This document shows positions 40,539 to 51,526 of a stretch of 61,402 nt of DNA, in pieces. The position numbers and the translations under genes are program-made. The stretch comes from Mariniphaga sp. GTDB taxonomy: Bacteria > Bacteroidota > Bacteroidia > Bacteroidales > Prolixibacteraceae. A model generated the notes under the pieces. The model saw nothing but the letters and a program-made list of their open reading frames with translations. It had not been told where the DNA came from and searched no databases. Numbering within the stretch: the first letter of the stretch is position 1; each line of letters opens with the position of its first letter. Where the stretch lies: positions 1 to 61,402 of the forward strand of contig JAGXGA010000031.1 of the NCBI GenBank assembly GCA_024636975.1. Direction: 5' to 3'.

Positions 40539-40935
40539 GGGAGAAACATCCATTGAAGAGGAAAGTCAGCTTAAGGAACTGATTCTGCAGGAAGAAGCAG
40601 GTTCGACCGAAAAAGATGCATTCAGCTGGTACCTTCATGCAGGCAGTGTACCCAACGACCTGGAAGCATCGCTCTTTGAAGGAATAAAAAAGAAAGAGCA
40701 AAAAAATAACAGCCGGAGAATGTTTATTTACAGTATTTCCTCAGTTGCCGCTTCAGTGGTATTAATCGTTGGATTGTTCCTGGGCATCAGGGCCGACCGC
40801 CTCCGTAAAATGGAAAACGATTTCTTCGTGATGGAACATGCACTCTACCAGATTTCCGAAAGCATTCAACCTGAGGAGCAGGAGGAAATGCTTGTGCTTT
40901 GGGTAGATGAAAATGTAGAAATAATAATAAATTAA
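40501..40935 (+). CDS. Membrane anti-sigma-factor-like protein
   Basis: A 144-residue protein with a cytoplasmic N-terminal helix-rich part (KDKLLESYYKGETSIEEESQ, LKELILQEE), a single membrane helix near residues 74-95 (FIYSISSVAASVVLIVGLFL) and a short periplasmic tail. The N-terminal pattern is usual for Bacteroidota anti-sigma partners. Gene overlap with the sigma gene supports the pair. There is no zinc-binding HxxxCxxC motif, so it is a non-ZAS type. Confidence 0.75.
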   Translation: MKTKDKLLESYYKGETSIEEESQLKELILQEEAGSTEKDAFSWYLHAGSVPNDLEASLFEGIKKKEQKNNSRRMFIYSISSVAASVVLIVGLFLGIRADRLRKMENDFFVMEHALYQISESIQPEEQEEMLVLWVDENVEIIIN

Positions 40936-40945
40936 ATAAAAAGCC

Positions 40946-41899
40946 ATGAAAACAATTCTTTTGATTTTAATGATTTCGTTCCTGACAGTACCCTCTTGGG
41001 CGCAGAAGGATTTGTTCGGAAACCTTACCACCAAATACGCTGAAAAAGATGGATTTAGTGCGAGCAGAATAAGCAGCGACATGTTCGAACTGTACCTTAA
41101 GAAACGTAATATTGATGGTGATTCTCCGGTATACGAAGCACTTAGAAACCTCGATAACATTTTGGTTGTTTCCCAGACCAGTTACTTTACAAGCAGGGCG
41201 GTGAACCCTGACAGTGCAGTGCAGAATGCTGATGTGAAGGCAATACACCAGGATATTCTGAAGCACTATGAAAACAATAACTATACATTGTTTAAAACCG
41301 AAAAACAAATGGGTGAGGAAGTGAAGGTGTTCCTCAAAAAAAGCAGAGATAAGATAGAATCGCTGGCATTGGTAATAAACTCCGACAGGGCTACCAACCT
41401 GGTTGAGTTGCAGGGTGAAAACATAAATTTATCAACGGTATCGGAATTAAATAAGGCGCTAAACCTGCGCGGACTTGAAAACCTGTATAAAATTAATAAC
41501 CCCGGTGCCCGGGGATTTTACCTTCCAGCTCCTCCTGCCCCTGATGTGCCTTCGGAAGAACAAATCAGGGAAATGGTGGAAAAGCAGCGAGAACTCATTG
41601 AAAAGCAAAGTCAACTTTCTGAAGAGCAACGGCAGAAAATTGAAATACAGACAAGAATTATGGCTGATAAGCAACGTGAAATGGCTGAGAAGTATAGGGA
41701 GATGGCCGAAAAATACCGTCGGCAGCCTATCTTTTTGAGCACTCCGGGCGACAGCGTCGAATATTATATCGACGGTAAAAAGGCTGATGCCGAAGCAATG
41801 AAAAATATAAGTCCTGAGGACATTGAACGTGTGGAAGTAAATAAGGCAAAAGGTGAGAACAACAATAAAGGAACCATTCGTATAACCACCCGTAAATAA
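40946..41899 (+). CDS. DUF4252 protein with coiled coil and plug-like C-terminus
   Basis: A 317-residue exported protein (signal KTILLILMISFLTVPSWAQK). Residues ~25-170 match DUF4252 (a family of small exported proteins often downstream of sigma/anti-sigma pairs). Residues ~205-265 are a charged coiled coil of repeating REL/EKQ units (REMVEKQRELIEKQ, REMAEKYREMAEKYRR). The last ~40 residues (SVEYYIDGKKADAEAMKNIS, EDIERVEVNKA, GTIRITTRK) resemble TonB-receptor plug/BlaR-associated strands. It begins 10 bases after the anti-sigma gene. It likely senses or signals envelope state; the extension is unusual for the family. Confidence 0.8.
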   Translation: MKTILLILMISFLTVPSWAQKDLFGNLTTKYAEKDGFSASRISSDMFELYLKKRNIDGDSPVYEALRNLDNILVVSQTSYFTSRAVNPDSAVQNADVKAIHQDILKHYENNNYTLFKTEKQMGEEVKVFLKKSRDKIESLALVINSDRATNLVELQGENINLSTVSELNKALNLRGLENLYKINNPGARGFYLPAPPAPDVPSEEQIREMVEKQRELIEKQSQLSEEQRQKIEIQTRIMADKQREMAEKYREMAEKYRRQPIFLSTPGDSVEYYIDGKKADAEAMKNISPEDIERVEVNKAKGENNNKGTIRITTRK

Positions 41900-41923
41900 T
41901 TGACCGTAAAAAAAAGACTGTCT

Positions 41924-41946
41924 GAAAGGAGAGCCTTTCTTTTTTT
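41924..41946 (+). terminator. Rho-independent-like terminator
   Basis: GAAAGG-AGAG-CCTTTC followed by a run of T (41940-41946), 25 bases past the DUF4252 stop. It closes the sigma operon. A short A-run before the stem would let it act in both directions. Confidence 0.75.
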
Positions 41947-42211
41947 ATAGATATAAATTTGCAGCACCTAAATTTACCGGGTTAAATCAACGGGCACGGA
42001 CGATGTCAATTATTCCTGCCTGTAGAAGGGCATAAGGTATTTTTTAAAGCAACATAAAAGCAAGTCTAAAAGCACAGAATTCTTTGCGCTTTTGTTTAGG
42101 TTGGGATAAAATACAATCGTCCTCCGTAAAAATGAAGGATTTTATAAAAAGTGGAATGGTTAAAATTTTTTAAATTGCTAAAAGTTATAACATGACTTTA
42201 ATTAACCAAAA

Positions 42212-44647
42212 ATGATAAAATGCTCCATCGTTTTTTTACTGTTTATTTCATTTTCCTGTATGCAAACTGATGCACAAACTGATTATTTTATTTTTGGAAA
42301 AAATGAAATGGCCGAATGGATTACGGATGGCAGGGAACTCCCGTCATATGATTCACTGTACTACCTCGATTGGCCGTCGCCACTATTTAGAAAAGAATTT
42401 ATAGTGGATAATGAAGTAGAAAATGCAACAATTTATATTACGGCTGCCGGTTATTATAAGGCAACCTTAAATACTCAGCCGGTTGGAAAAAATGTTCTTG
42501 ATCCTGCATGGACTGATTACAGTAAACGGATTTATTATTCTGAATACGACGTTACATCTTCAATGGTTAAAGGAACCAACTGTTTGGGGGTTTCTCTGGG
42601 CAATGGATTTTATAACCCACTCCCGCTGCAGAAATGGGGACACAGAAATTTAAGAAACGATCTAAAAAAAGTTGGAAAGCCTGCTTTTATTGCAAAACTT
42701 ACAATAAAATTCAAAAACGGGAAAACACAAGAAATTGTATCAGATAATACCTGGAAATTTGCATTAGGTCCTTTAGTTCAAAACGATGTCTATATTGGCA
42801 ATGTTTATGATGCCCGTAAGGAAATTCGGGGATGGAATACTCCCGGCTATGACGATACTTCCTGGAATTTTGCACAAAAAGGGGAAAGCCCGGGAGGAGA
42901 ATTGCAAAAAGCATTTTTTCCACCTGTTCAGATAGTAAAGGAGTTAACGCCGGTTGAAATTTATTCACCTGAAAAAGGAATTTTCATTGCAGATATGGGA
43001 GTCAATTTTACCGGCAACTACAAAATAAAAATATCAGGAAACAAGGGAGATACTGTTACTTTCAGGTTTGGCGAAAGAGTATATGAAGATGGAAAACTGA
43101 ATCCGCTGACCACAGTTGCAGGACAAATTAAACGTAAAGGTATGGGCGGTCCGGGTGCCCCTGATATAGCCTGGCAAACCGATAGTTATATAGTTGGAGA
43201 TACTGCAGCAACATGGTTTATCCCTGAATTTACCTACCACGTTTATCGGTATATGGAGATAACAGGACTTACTAAAAAACCTCAAATTTCTGATATAAAA
43301 GGATTTTTTATTCATTCAAATGTCAGGAATAAAAGTAGTTTTTCCTGCTCTTCCGATCTGTTAAATTCAATTCAGGAGGCCACTAAAAGAACTTTTCTGG
43401 CAAACCTGGTAAGCGTTCAATCCGATTGCCCTGCAAGGGAAAAATTTGGTTACGGTGGAGATGTGAACGCAACCAGCGAATCGTTTATATACAATTTTGA
43501 TATGCAGGCATTCTATCGCAAAACCATTTACGACTGGGTAGATGCCATGAATGATTCCATGTTTGTTGACACTGCCCCGTATACCGGAATAGAATATTGC
43601 GGAATCAGCTGGGAGTCAGCATTTCTTATTACACAGTACTATCTCTGGTTATACTATAATGATATAGAAATAATAAAGGAACTTTATGAATTGGATAATA
43701 AGTGGATGGATAAAGCGGAACAGATTCACCCGGGTGGTATTGTTGAGAAAGGCCTCAGCGATCATGAATCAATGAAGCCTGTACCAGTGCAATTGACAGG
43801 GACTGCTCATTATCTGCAATGCTCCCAAATTATGAAAACATTTGCCGGGGTGATAGGGGATATGGAGAATGAACAGAAATATGAACAGTTATCCGAAAAA
43901 CTTAAAAGCCTTATAAAAACTGAATTCTGGGATAAACCGGTAAAGGGGGAAATAAACCGGCAGACATTGTTTTCTACCCTGCTTTATCACGGAATTATTC
44001 CTGAAAAGGATTTGAATGCTGCACGGGATTCTTTATTAATGGCCGTTAATAATGGACCTTCCGGCCATTTTAATACTGGAATATTTGGAACCAAATATGT
44101 TTTGGAAGTGCTTTCAGAATATGTTAGCCCCGAAATAGTATTTGATATTGTTAACAGCACAGAATTTCCGGGATGGGGATTTATGATTGATAACGGAGCA
44201 ACCACAATTTGGGAAACATGGAAGGAGAGTGATGATACATACTCGAATTGTCATCCCATGTTTGGTACAGTAACTGAATGGTACTATCGTTGGCTGGCAG
44301 GTATTAAACCAGATCCTGAGAATCCGGGATTTGAAGAATTTTTCATTACTCCACATATGCCCGAAGGCCTTGAGTATGTAAACTGTTCATACGAATCACC
44401 ATTTGGTGAAATCATATCAAACTGGAGGTTGGAAAAATCAGGTGGATACATTTTTGAAATTAAAGTACCGCAGGGTAGTGAGGCAAAACTAATTTTACCC
44501 ACAAAAGAAAAATATCAGGTAAGTCTGGAAAGGGGAGGTGAAAAATTGGATATGCAGGCTTTTAAAAATCAGGGTAAAGGTTTTAGACTCAATGAAGGAG
44601 ATTATATCGTTACTGCATTACCCCTGAAATGGCTTGATGCAAAATAG
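42212..44647 (+). CDS. GH78 alpha-L-rhamnosidase
   Basis: An 811-residue exported enzyme (signal KCSIVFLLFISFSCMQTDAQ). The N-terminal part has the Bac_rhamnosid_N beta-sandwich (PLFRKEFIVDNEVENATIYI, GYYKATLNTQPVG, LDPAWTDYSKRIYYSEYDV). The (alpha/alpha)6 barrel carries the family signature SDCPAREKFGYGGD (~residues 406-420) with a catalytic Glu/Asp region, then GWGFMIDNGATTIWETWKE. A C-terminal beta-sandwich completes it. It releases terminal rhamnose from glycans or polysaccharides such as rhamnogalacturonan. It stands alone, without SusC/D partners. Confidence 0.93.
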   Translation: MIKCSIVFLLFISFSCMQTDAQTDYFIFGKNEMAEWITDGRELPSYDSLYYLDWPSPLFRKEFIVDNEVENATIYITAAGYYKATLNTQPVGKNVLDPAWTDYSKRIYYSEYDVTSSMVKGTNCLGVSLGNGFYNPLPLQKWGHRNLRNDLKKVGKPAFIAKLTIKFKNGKTQEIVSDNTWKFALGPLVQNDVYIGNVYDARKEIRGWNTPGYDDTSWNFAQKGESPGGELQKAFFPPVQIVKELTPVEIYSPEKGIFIADMGVNFTGNYKIKISGNKGDTVTFRFGERVYEDGKLNPLTTVAGQIKRKGMGGPGAPDIAWQTDSYIVGDTAATWFIPEFTYHVYRYMEITGLTKKPQISDIKGFFIHSNVRNKSSFSCSSDLLNSIQEATKRTFLANLVSVQSDCPAREKFGYGGDVNATSESFIYNFDMQAFYRKTIYDWVDAMNDSMFVDTAPYTGIEYCGISWESAFLITQYYLWLYYNDIEIIKELYELDNKWMDKAEQIHPGGIVEKGLSDHESMKPVPVQLTGTAHYLQCSQIMKTFAGVIGDMENEQKYEQLSEKLKSLIKTEFWDKPVKGEINRQTLFSTLLYHGIIPEKDLNAARDSLLMAVNNGPSGHFNTGIFGTKYVLEVLSEYVSPEIVFDIVNSTEFPGWGFMIDNGATTIWETWKESDDTYSNCHPMFGTVTEWYYRWLAGIKPDPENPGFEEFFITPHMPEGLEYVNCSYESPFGEIISNWRLEKSGGYIFEIKVPQGSEAKLILPTKEKYQVSLERGGEKLDMQAFKNQGKGFRLNEGDYIVTALPLKWLDAK

Positions 44648-44832
44648 TAAGGATAAAAAGGGAGTTTTAATGGTTTTACCTCGCCGGCGCACATTTATAT
44701 CGCATGGTATTATTTAGCAGCAATAGCGCCATCCGGTTAACATTCCTTCCTGAAACAAAAATTTGTATATTTTACCGATATTAAATCAAACCTTTACCCC
44801 TGGGTTTTGTTACTGCTATAACTATATTTCTC

Positions 44833-44853
44833 AAAGGATAATTATTATCCTTT
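44833..44853. promoter_or_regulatory. 21-bp perfect palindrome, predicted PerR box
   Basis: AAAGGATAATTATTATCCTTT is a perfect palindrome (10-1-10) ending 14 bases before the perR start codon. Its AT-rich shape (ATAATTATTAT core) fits Fur/PerR boxes. It should control perR-katG by autoregulation. The binding protein is inferred from position and shape. Confidence 0.75.
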
Positions 44854-44867
44854 AAAAGTAATTATCT

Positions 44868-45302
44868 ATGAGCACTGAAGAGATAACCGGCAAGCTTACA
44901 GAGAAGGGATTGAAAGTAACTCCCCAGCGTATGGCCATTTATGAAGCAATTGTAAAACTTAAAAACCATCCGACTGCAGAAAACATCAGCGAATACATCC
45001 GGAAGAATCATCCTAATATTTCGGTAGGAACAGTATATAAGGTGCTTGATGTGTTTGCCGAAAACAGGTTGATTCAAAAAGTTAAAACAGAAAAGGATGT
45101 GATGCGTTATGATGCCATTGTAGAAAATCATCACCACATTTATTGTTCCGATTCCGACCGGATTGAAGATTATTTTGACAATGAACTTAATGATCTGCTT
45201 GAAACATATTTTAAAAAAAAGAAAATACCTGATTTTAAGGTGGAAGATATCAAGTTACAGATAATCGGGAAGTATATACAGAATAATGAAACATTAACTT
45301 AA
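44868..45302 (+). CDS. perR: PerR/Fur-family peroxide-responsive repressor
   Basis: A 144-residue Fur-family protein: winged helix (GLKVTPQRMAIYEAIVKLKN, HPTAENISEYIRKNHPNISV, GTVYKVLDVFAENRLIQKV) and a metal site around RYDAIVENHHHIYCSDSDRI. A CxxC structural zinc pair is missing at HIYCSDSDRIEDYFD, which is usual for Bacteroidota PerR proteins as I recall. It is expected to repress oxidative-stress genes and to derepress when its metal-bound His is oxidised. katG follows 12 bases downstream, so they form one operon. Confidence 0.85.
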   Translation: MSTEEITGKLTEKGLKVTPQRMAIYEAIVKLKNHPTAENISEYIRKNHPNISVGTVYKVLDVFAENRLIQKVKTEKDVMRYDAIVENHHHIYCSDSDRIEDYFDNELNDLLETYFKKKKIPDFKVEDIKLQIIGKYIQNNETLT

Positions 45303-47651
<2,349 letters not shown>

Positions 47652-47703
47652 ATTGTATTAACCTGCAGGTTTTAATTAATCGTAACCAGGTTTATTTTAC
47701 GAT

Positions 47704-47773
47704 AAAAGGCAGGCATATTTGCATTTCATGAAGCCCTTTCATCAGGCTGAATTGCAAATTGCCTGCCTTTTTT
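47704..47773 (+). terminator. Terminator after katG
   Basis: AAAAGGCAGGC (47704-47714) pairs with GCCTGCCTTTTTT (47761-47773), with a further inner match (ATTTGCATTTCATGA against TGAATTGCAAAT). The T-run follows the stem, so this is a good intrinsic terminator. Confidence 0.85.
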
Positions 47774-47920
47774 ATTCAAAAGAAAACTAAAGCAAGGCTA
47801 TTAAGAAATAAATATGATGTAATGGGTTCCTTTTACTCTGAAAAGCTCACATGTCCCCCGCATCCCACCTGTCCCACTGCCTCTCTCAGCAAAAGAAAAA
47901 AGAACCTGCCTGCAATGGGC

Positions 47921-47980
47921 AAAAAATTCTGCCGCAATGTACAATTTGTTTTCTGATTCTTTTTTACCTTACCTTTGAAC
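47921..47980 (+). promoter_or_regulatory. Promoter-like dispersed repeat, copy A
   Basis: AAAAAATTCTGCCGCAATGT, ACAATTTGTTTTCTGATTCT, TTTTTACCTTACCTTTGAAC. It shares the AAATTCTGC..CAAAGCA.CATTTGTTT..ATCTTT pattern with copies at 50421, 54201 and 59960. It contains a Bacteroidota-type -33 TTTG (47945-47948) and a -7-like TACCTTTG (47970-47977). It lies upstream of the CBS/HEPN gene. Confidence 0.6.
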
Positions 47981-47986
47981 TTTTAA

Positions 47987-48004
47987 CTAAACCATATGGT
48001 TTAG
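47987..48004. promoter_or_regulatory. 18-bp perfect palindrome, candidate operator
   Basis: CTAAACCATATGGTTTAG, 10 bases after the TACCTTTG box. A related imperfect site, ATAAACCAAATGGTTATA, lies at 60021-60038 after copy D of the same repeat. A repressor operator is the simplest reading. Confidence 0.5.
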
Positions 48005-48120
48005 AAAAGAGAACTTTCAAATAATACCCGCTGCACATAACAAAACGTAATTTCTGGTTTTATTTCTAAGATTCCGCAATTGAGATGCATATAATCTATT
48101 TGTGATTGTTAATTTAAGAA

Positions 48121-49104
48121 ATGATGATAAGCAATAAATTAAAAAAAATAGTTCAGGAAATAAAAGAAACAGATAAAGAATTTGAGGTCACTCCCAGGGA
48201 ATTATTTTTGTTTTTTAATTTCGAGAAACGAACCAAAGGGAACCGTAGTGATGTAAATGAATTTTTAAATGAAAATCAACTTGAAGTTGTTCCCGATTAC
48301 ATGACAAGCAGGGTAGATGAAAAAATTACACTTAGGCATAAAAAAAGGGCCAAAAGTAAAAAAACTATCGAACCCATTCAAAGAATTCAGCTGCTTGATT
48401 CGGCAAATACACCTCCGGCTACTGTTACAAGAGAAGCACAGTTAAAAGAAGCAATGACTTTAATGATGATGAATAACTTCTCCCAATTACCTGTAGTTTC
48501 TGGCTCGAGAACAGTACATGGAGTAATAACATGGGAATCGATCGGATATGGACTTACCAACGGCAGTGAATCTGATTTGGTGAAAGATTTCATTTCAAAT
48601 GATGTTACTATATTAGATTATAAAACTCCGCTTCTTGATGCAATCTCTACTATTCTGGAAAAAGAATTTGTGCTTGTACAAAAATCAGATAAATCACTGT
48701 GTGGCATTGTAACACTGGCTGATATCAGTGCTCAGTTTTTAACTGTTGCAGAACCTTTTATTCTCCTTGAACAGATAGAGAATCATATCAGACAACTCCT
48801 TGATGGAAAGTTTCTTGTGAATGAATTAAATGAATATTGTAAGATTGGCGATATGGAAAGAGAAATCGAACATATTGATGATTTAAGTTTCGGTGACTAT
48901 GTAAGAATAATCGAAAAGCCTGAACATTGGGACAGATTACAACTTAGTATTGAACGTACCCATTTCATTAAGCATCTCGATAAAATCAGGGAAATCAGAA
49001 ACGATATTATGCATTTTGATCCTGAAGGCATCAGTACAGAACAAAAAGCAGAGTTGGTGAAAATGGCTAATTTCTTGTCCGAAGTAATTAAATTTGAGCC
49101 TTAG
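48121..49104 (+). CDS. CBS-pair protein with HEPN-like C-terminal domain
   Basis: A 327-residue cytoplasmic protein. Residues ~1-85 form an unrecognised N-terminal helical part (EFEVTPRELFLFFNFEKRTK). Residues ~88-207 are a CBS pair (TPPATVTREAQLKEAMTLMM, FSQLPVVSGSRTVHGVITWE, FISNDVTILDYKTPLLDAIS, LCGIVTLADI), which normally binds adenosine nucleotides. Residues ~215-325 end with IREIRNDIMHFDPEG. The R-N-x3-H motif (R293 to H298) matches the HEPN RNase signature. A nucleotide-gated RNase is inferred; no antitoxin is evident next to it. Confidence 0.7.
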   Translation: MMISNKLKKIVQEIKETDKEFEVTPRELFLFFNFEKRTKGNRSDVNEFLNENQLEVVPDYMTSRVDEKITLRHKKRAKSKKTIEPIQRIQLLDSANTPPATVTREAQLKEAMTLMMMNNFSQLPVVSGSRTVHGVITWESIGYGLTNGSESDLVKDFISNDVTILDYKTPLLDAISTILEKEFVLVQKSDKSLCGIVTLADISAQFLTVAEPFILLEQIENHIRQLLDGKFLVNELNEYCKIGDMEREIEHIDDLSFGDYVRIIEKPEHWDRLQLSIERTHFIKHLDKIREIRNDIMHFDPEGISTEQKAELVKMANFLSEVIKFEP

Positions 49105-49365
49105 AGAAGCGATTTATCGCGTCTCTATCACCGCACTAAACCATCCTTATCCCCCGATCGTGTTGGAATAACCAAAAACAAAAATCCGATGGTAAACGCT
49201 AATTTTTCCCGTTTTTTAACTGGTACAAAGGCAGTATTAAAGTTTTGAACTTTGTTAAAGCGGAAGGTTGTTTAACATTAGCAAAGAATTATTATTGAAT
49301 ATAAAAATTTTGAAAAATCATAAACTAAAACTAAATTTAAACCTTCACTTGTAAAATAATTAATC

Positions 49366-50328
49366 ATGCCTTGCACATCTGTGAAACCGGTTATTACCAA
49401 TCTGCCTGGATCATTATCCATATTTGCCTTCCTGTTCTTCTTTGCTGTTTCTGCAATGGCGCAGGACGGCACCATTTATCCGCTTGACGCCCCGGCTGAA
49501 CCGGATGCCATACCACTGGGCACCGGCAATGTGGATGGACAAACCGCACCCGAGACCTGGTTTCGCCAGTGGGGTGATCCTATGGCACGGAATATTTCCG
49601 CTGCAACCCTCACCCCTTTTCTGCCTGAACCGGGTAAAGCAAACGGTGCAGCTGTTATTGTAGCCCCGGGGGGTGGCTTCCGGTGGCTGTCGATGGGAAA
49701 CGAAGGTTGGGAGGTCGCAGAAGAACTTACCGCTAAGGGAATCGCCGCCTTTGTGCTCAAATACCGGTTGCACCCAACACCGGAATCGCTTGATGATTTT
49801 AAGGAATCGATGAACAGAACCTTCGCCCCCCCGGCCGATTCTTCTGGCTCACCGGCAGGTGTAGAACCGCCCCGGCCACGTCGGGACTTGTCTGATCAGC
49901 TTGAAGATGCTGAAGCCGCCTACAACCTTATTATAAGGCGGGCGGAAGAATGGGGCATCGATACCGCGAGGATTGGTATGATTGGCTTTTCTGCCGGTGC
50001 CGGTCTTACCATGCACGCCACCCTTAACTCAAAGCTCATGAAATTGGCATTCATCGGCCCCATTTATGGCGGTATGGGCCCTGTTGAAGTACCAAAGAAT
50101 GCTCCGCCTATGTTCAACGTTATTGCATCCGATGATTTTCTTTTCAGGGGCAAGATGGGCGTGATAGAATCGTGGTATGAAGCAGGCCTGCCGGTAGAAT
50201 TTCACCTGTACCAGAATGGCGGTCATGGGTTCGGCCTTGGTAATCCCGACCGGACAAGTAACCGCTGGTTCGATGCCTTCATTCACTGGCTTGATGTGAA
50301 TGACTTTCTAAACAAACCTGGAGGATGA
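49366..50328 (+). CDS. Secreted alpha/beta hydrolase (esterase)
   Basis: A 320-residue exported esterase with a signal (SLSIFAFLFFFAVSAMAQ). Hydrolase fold: AAVIVAPGGGFRWLS (oxyanion hole), FVLKYRLHP, IGMIGFSAGAGLTM (nucleophile S209), NVIASDDFLFRG (Asp), and YQNGGHGFGLG (His). The HGG-like APGGGF segment and G-F-S-A-G elbow fit the acetyl-xylan-esterase/BD-FAE lipase group, which removes acetyl groups from plant glycans. It is monocistronic. Confidence 0.88.
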   Translation: MPCTSVKPVITNLPGSLSIFAFLFFFAVSAMAQDGTIYPLDAPAEPDAIPLGTGNVDGQTAPETWFRQWGDPMARNISAATLTPFLPEPGKANGAAVIVAPGGGFRWLSMGNEGWEVAEELTAKGIAAFVLKYRLHPTPESLDDFKESMNRTFAPPADSSGSPAGVEPPRPRRDLSDQLEDAEAAYNLIIRRAEEWGIDTARIGMIGFSAGAGLTMHATLNSKLMKLAFIGPIYGGMGPVEVPKNAPPMFNVIASDDFLFRGKMGVIESWYEAGLPVEFHLYQNGGHGFGLGNPDRTSNRWFDAFIHWLDVNDFLNKPGG

Positions 50329-50420
50329 TCAACTCAGCCATTTAATTTATACTCTGGGACAATTGGACTAGTGGGACATTGTCCTACTTGTTACGCATGT
50401 CCAACCCTGATATGGCATGG

Positions 50421-50480
50421 AAAAAATTCTGTCCTAAAGCATCATTTGTTTATTATTTCTTTATTATCTTGCTTCTTTGA
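50421..50480 (+). promoter_or_regulatory. Promoter-like dispersed repeat, copy B
   Basis: AAAAAATTCTGTCCTAAAGC, ATCATTTGTTTATTATTTCT, TTATTATCTTGCTTCTTTGA. Same pattern as copy A, ending about 28 bases upstream of the small GldL-like gene. It includes TTTG (50445-50448). Confidence 0.55.
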
Positions 50481-50508
50481 TTTTCATTATACCATAAAAT
50501 CAAAACCG

Positions 50509-50721
50509 ATGAACAATAAGAAAATTGGAAAAATCATGAATGTGTTATTTGGATTATCCAGCTCATTGATCTTAATAGGTACAATTTTTAGATTGCAACA
50601 CTGGCAGTATGGTATTGAGATTCTGTGGCTCGGTATTATAAGCGGTATAATTTTAAGCAGTTATGAAATTACAAGATTAAAGAAAATTATAAAACAGTTG
50701 GAGAAAGACTTACATGGCTGA
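50509..50721 (+). CDS. Small two-helix membrane protein, GldL-like
   Basis: A 70-residue protein from the ATG at 50509: IGKIMNVLFGLSSSLILIGT, IFRLQHWQYGIEILWLGIIS, GIILSSYEITRLKKII. Two membrane helices joined by F-R-L-Q-H-W resemble the N-terminal hairpin of the gliding/T9SS protein GldL (IFKIQHW). The GldL C-terminal cytoplasmic part is missing, so this is a stand-alone relative of unknown function. The longer upstream frame is not used, because it would read through copy B. Confidence 0.65.
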   Translation: MNNKKIGKIMNVLFGLSSSLILIGTIFRLQHWQYGIEILWLGIISGIILSSYEITRLKKIIKQLEKDLHG

Positions 50722-50821
50722 ATAGAAATTATATACCGTTTGGCAATACCTGGCATTTTGCTTAATGTTTTTTTCTAACTTTGAATAAGAAAATCAGTAA
50801 ATAGGCCATATTACCTGTGTC

Positions 50822-51514
50822 ATGAAAGCTCCGTTTACAACAGAACAGTTCTTTTTGGTTTTTGAAGAGTACAATACATCGGTATTTCCAGCCCAGCTAA
50901 TAATTCTACTTCTTGGGCTGATCATGTTTTGGGTAGTGGTTTCGAAGCAAAAAGTCAAAGATCAAACCGTTGGAGGTATATTGGGCATACTGTGGATTTG
51001 GATGGGAGCTGTGTATCAGATCAGATTTTTTGCAATCATAAACCCTCCGGCCTATGCTTTTGGAAGCTTATTTATTGTGCACGGGATATTTATTTTAATT
51101 GAAACATTTGGCAGGAAAAAACTTGTATTTCATTATAATGGCCGGATAAAGGATAATTTATCTCTTTTCTTTATTCTTTTTGGTTTAATTATTTACCCTG
51201 CTATAAGTTTCTTATTGGAAGGAAATTTATCGCATACCATTTCATTTGGATTGCCTTGCCCTACTACCATTGCAACTTTTGGTTTTTTTATGCTTGCTGA
51301 TAAAAGGTTTTCCAAATACCTGCTCATAATTCCTTCACTGTGGGTCTTAATTGGTACTACCGCCGCATTGCAGTTTGGAGTTTACCAGGATTTTATGCTC
51401 ATTCTTGCCGCAGTTATTGCGAATACTTATATTTTAAGAAATAAGGGGGATGTGCCAAAAAAAAGGAAGAACCAGCAGATGCTAACCGTTAAAAATATCT
51501 TTGAAAGAAGATAA
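50822..51514 (+). CDS. DUF6064 membrane protein
   Basis: A 230-residue integral membrane protein with about seven helices: QLIILLLGLIMFWVVVSKQ, GGILGILWIWMGAVYQIRFF, AFGSLFIVHGIFILIETF, LSLFFILFGLIIYPAISFLL, PTTIATFGFFMLA, LLIIPSLWVLIGTTAALQFG. The sequence GLPCPTTIATFG is a hallmark of DUF6064. Function unknown. It begins 101 bases after the GldL-like gene and precedes a dihydrofolate-reductase-like gene by 12 bases. Confidence 0.82.
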   Translation: MKAPFTTEQFFLVFEEYNTSVFPAQLIILLLGLIMFWVVVSKQKVKDQTVGGILGILWIWMGAVYQIRFFAIINPPAYAFGSLFIVHGIFILIETFGRKKLVFHYNGRIKDNLSLFFILFGLIIYPAISFLLEGNLSHTISFGLPCPTTIATFGFFMLADKRFSKYLLIIPSLWVLIGTTAALQFGVYQDFMLILAAVIANTYILRNKGDVPKKRKNQQMLTVKNIFERR

Positions 51515-51526
51515 ATAAGAAAAATC

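Noticed and set aside
50371-50508. Upstream extension of the GldL-like gene
   Set aside because: It would translate through the promoter-like repeat; the ATG at 50509 gives a compact membrane protein.
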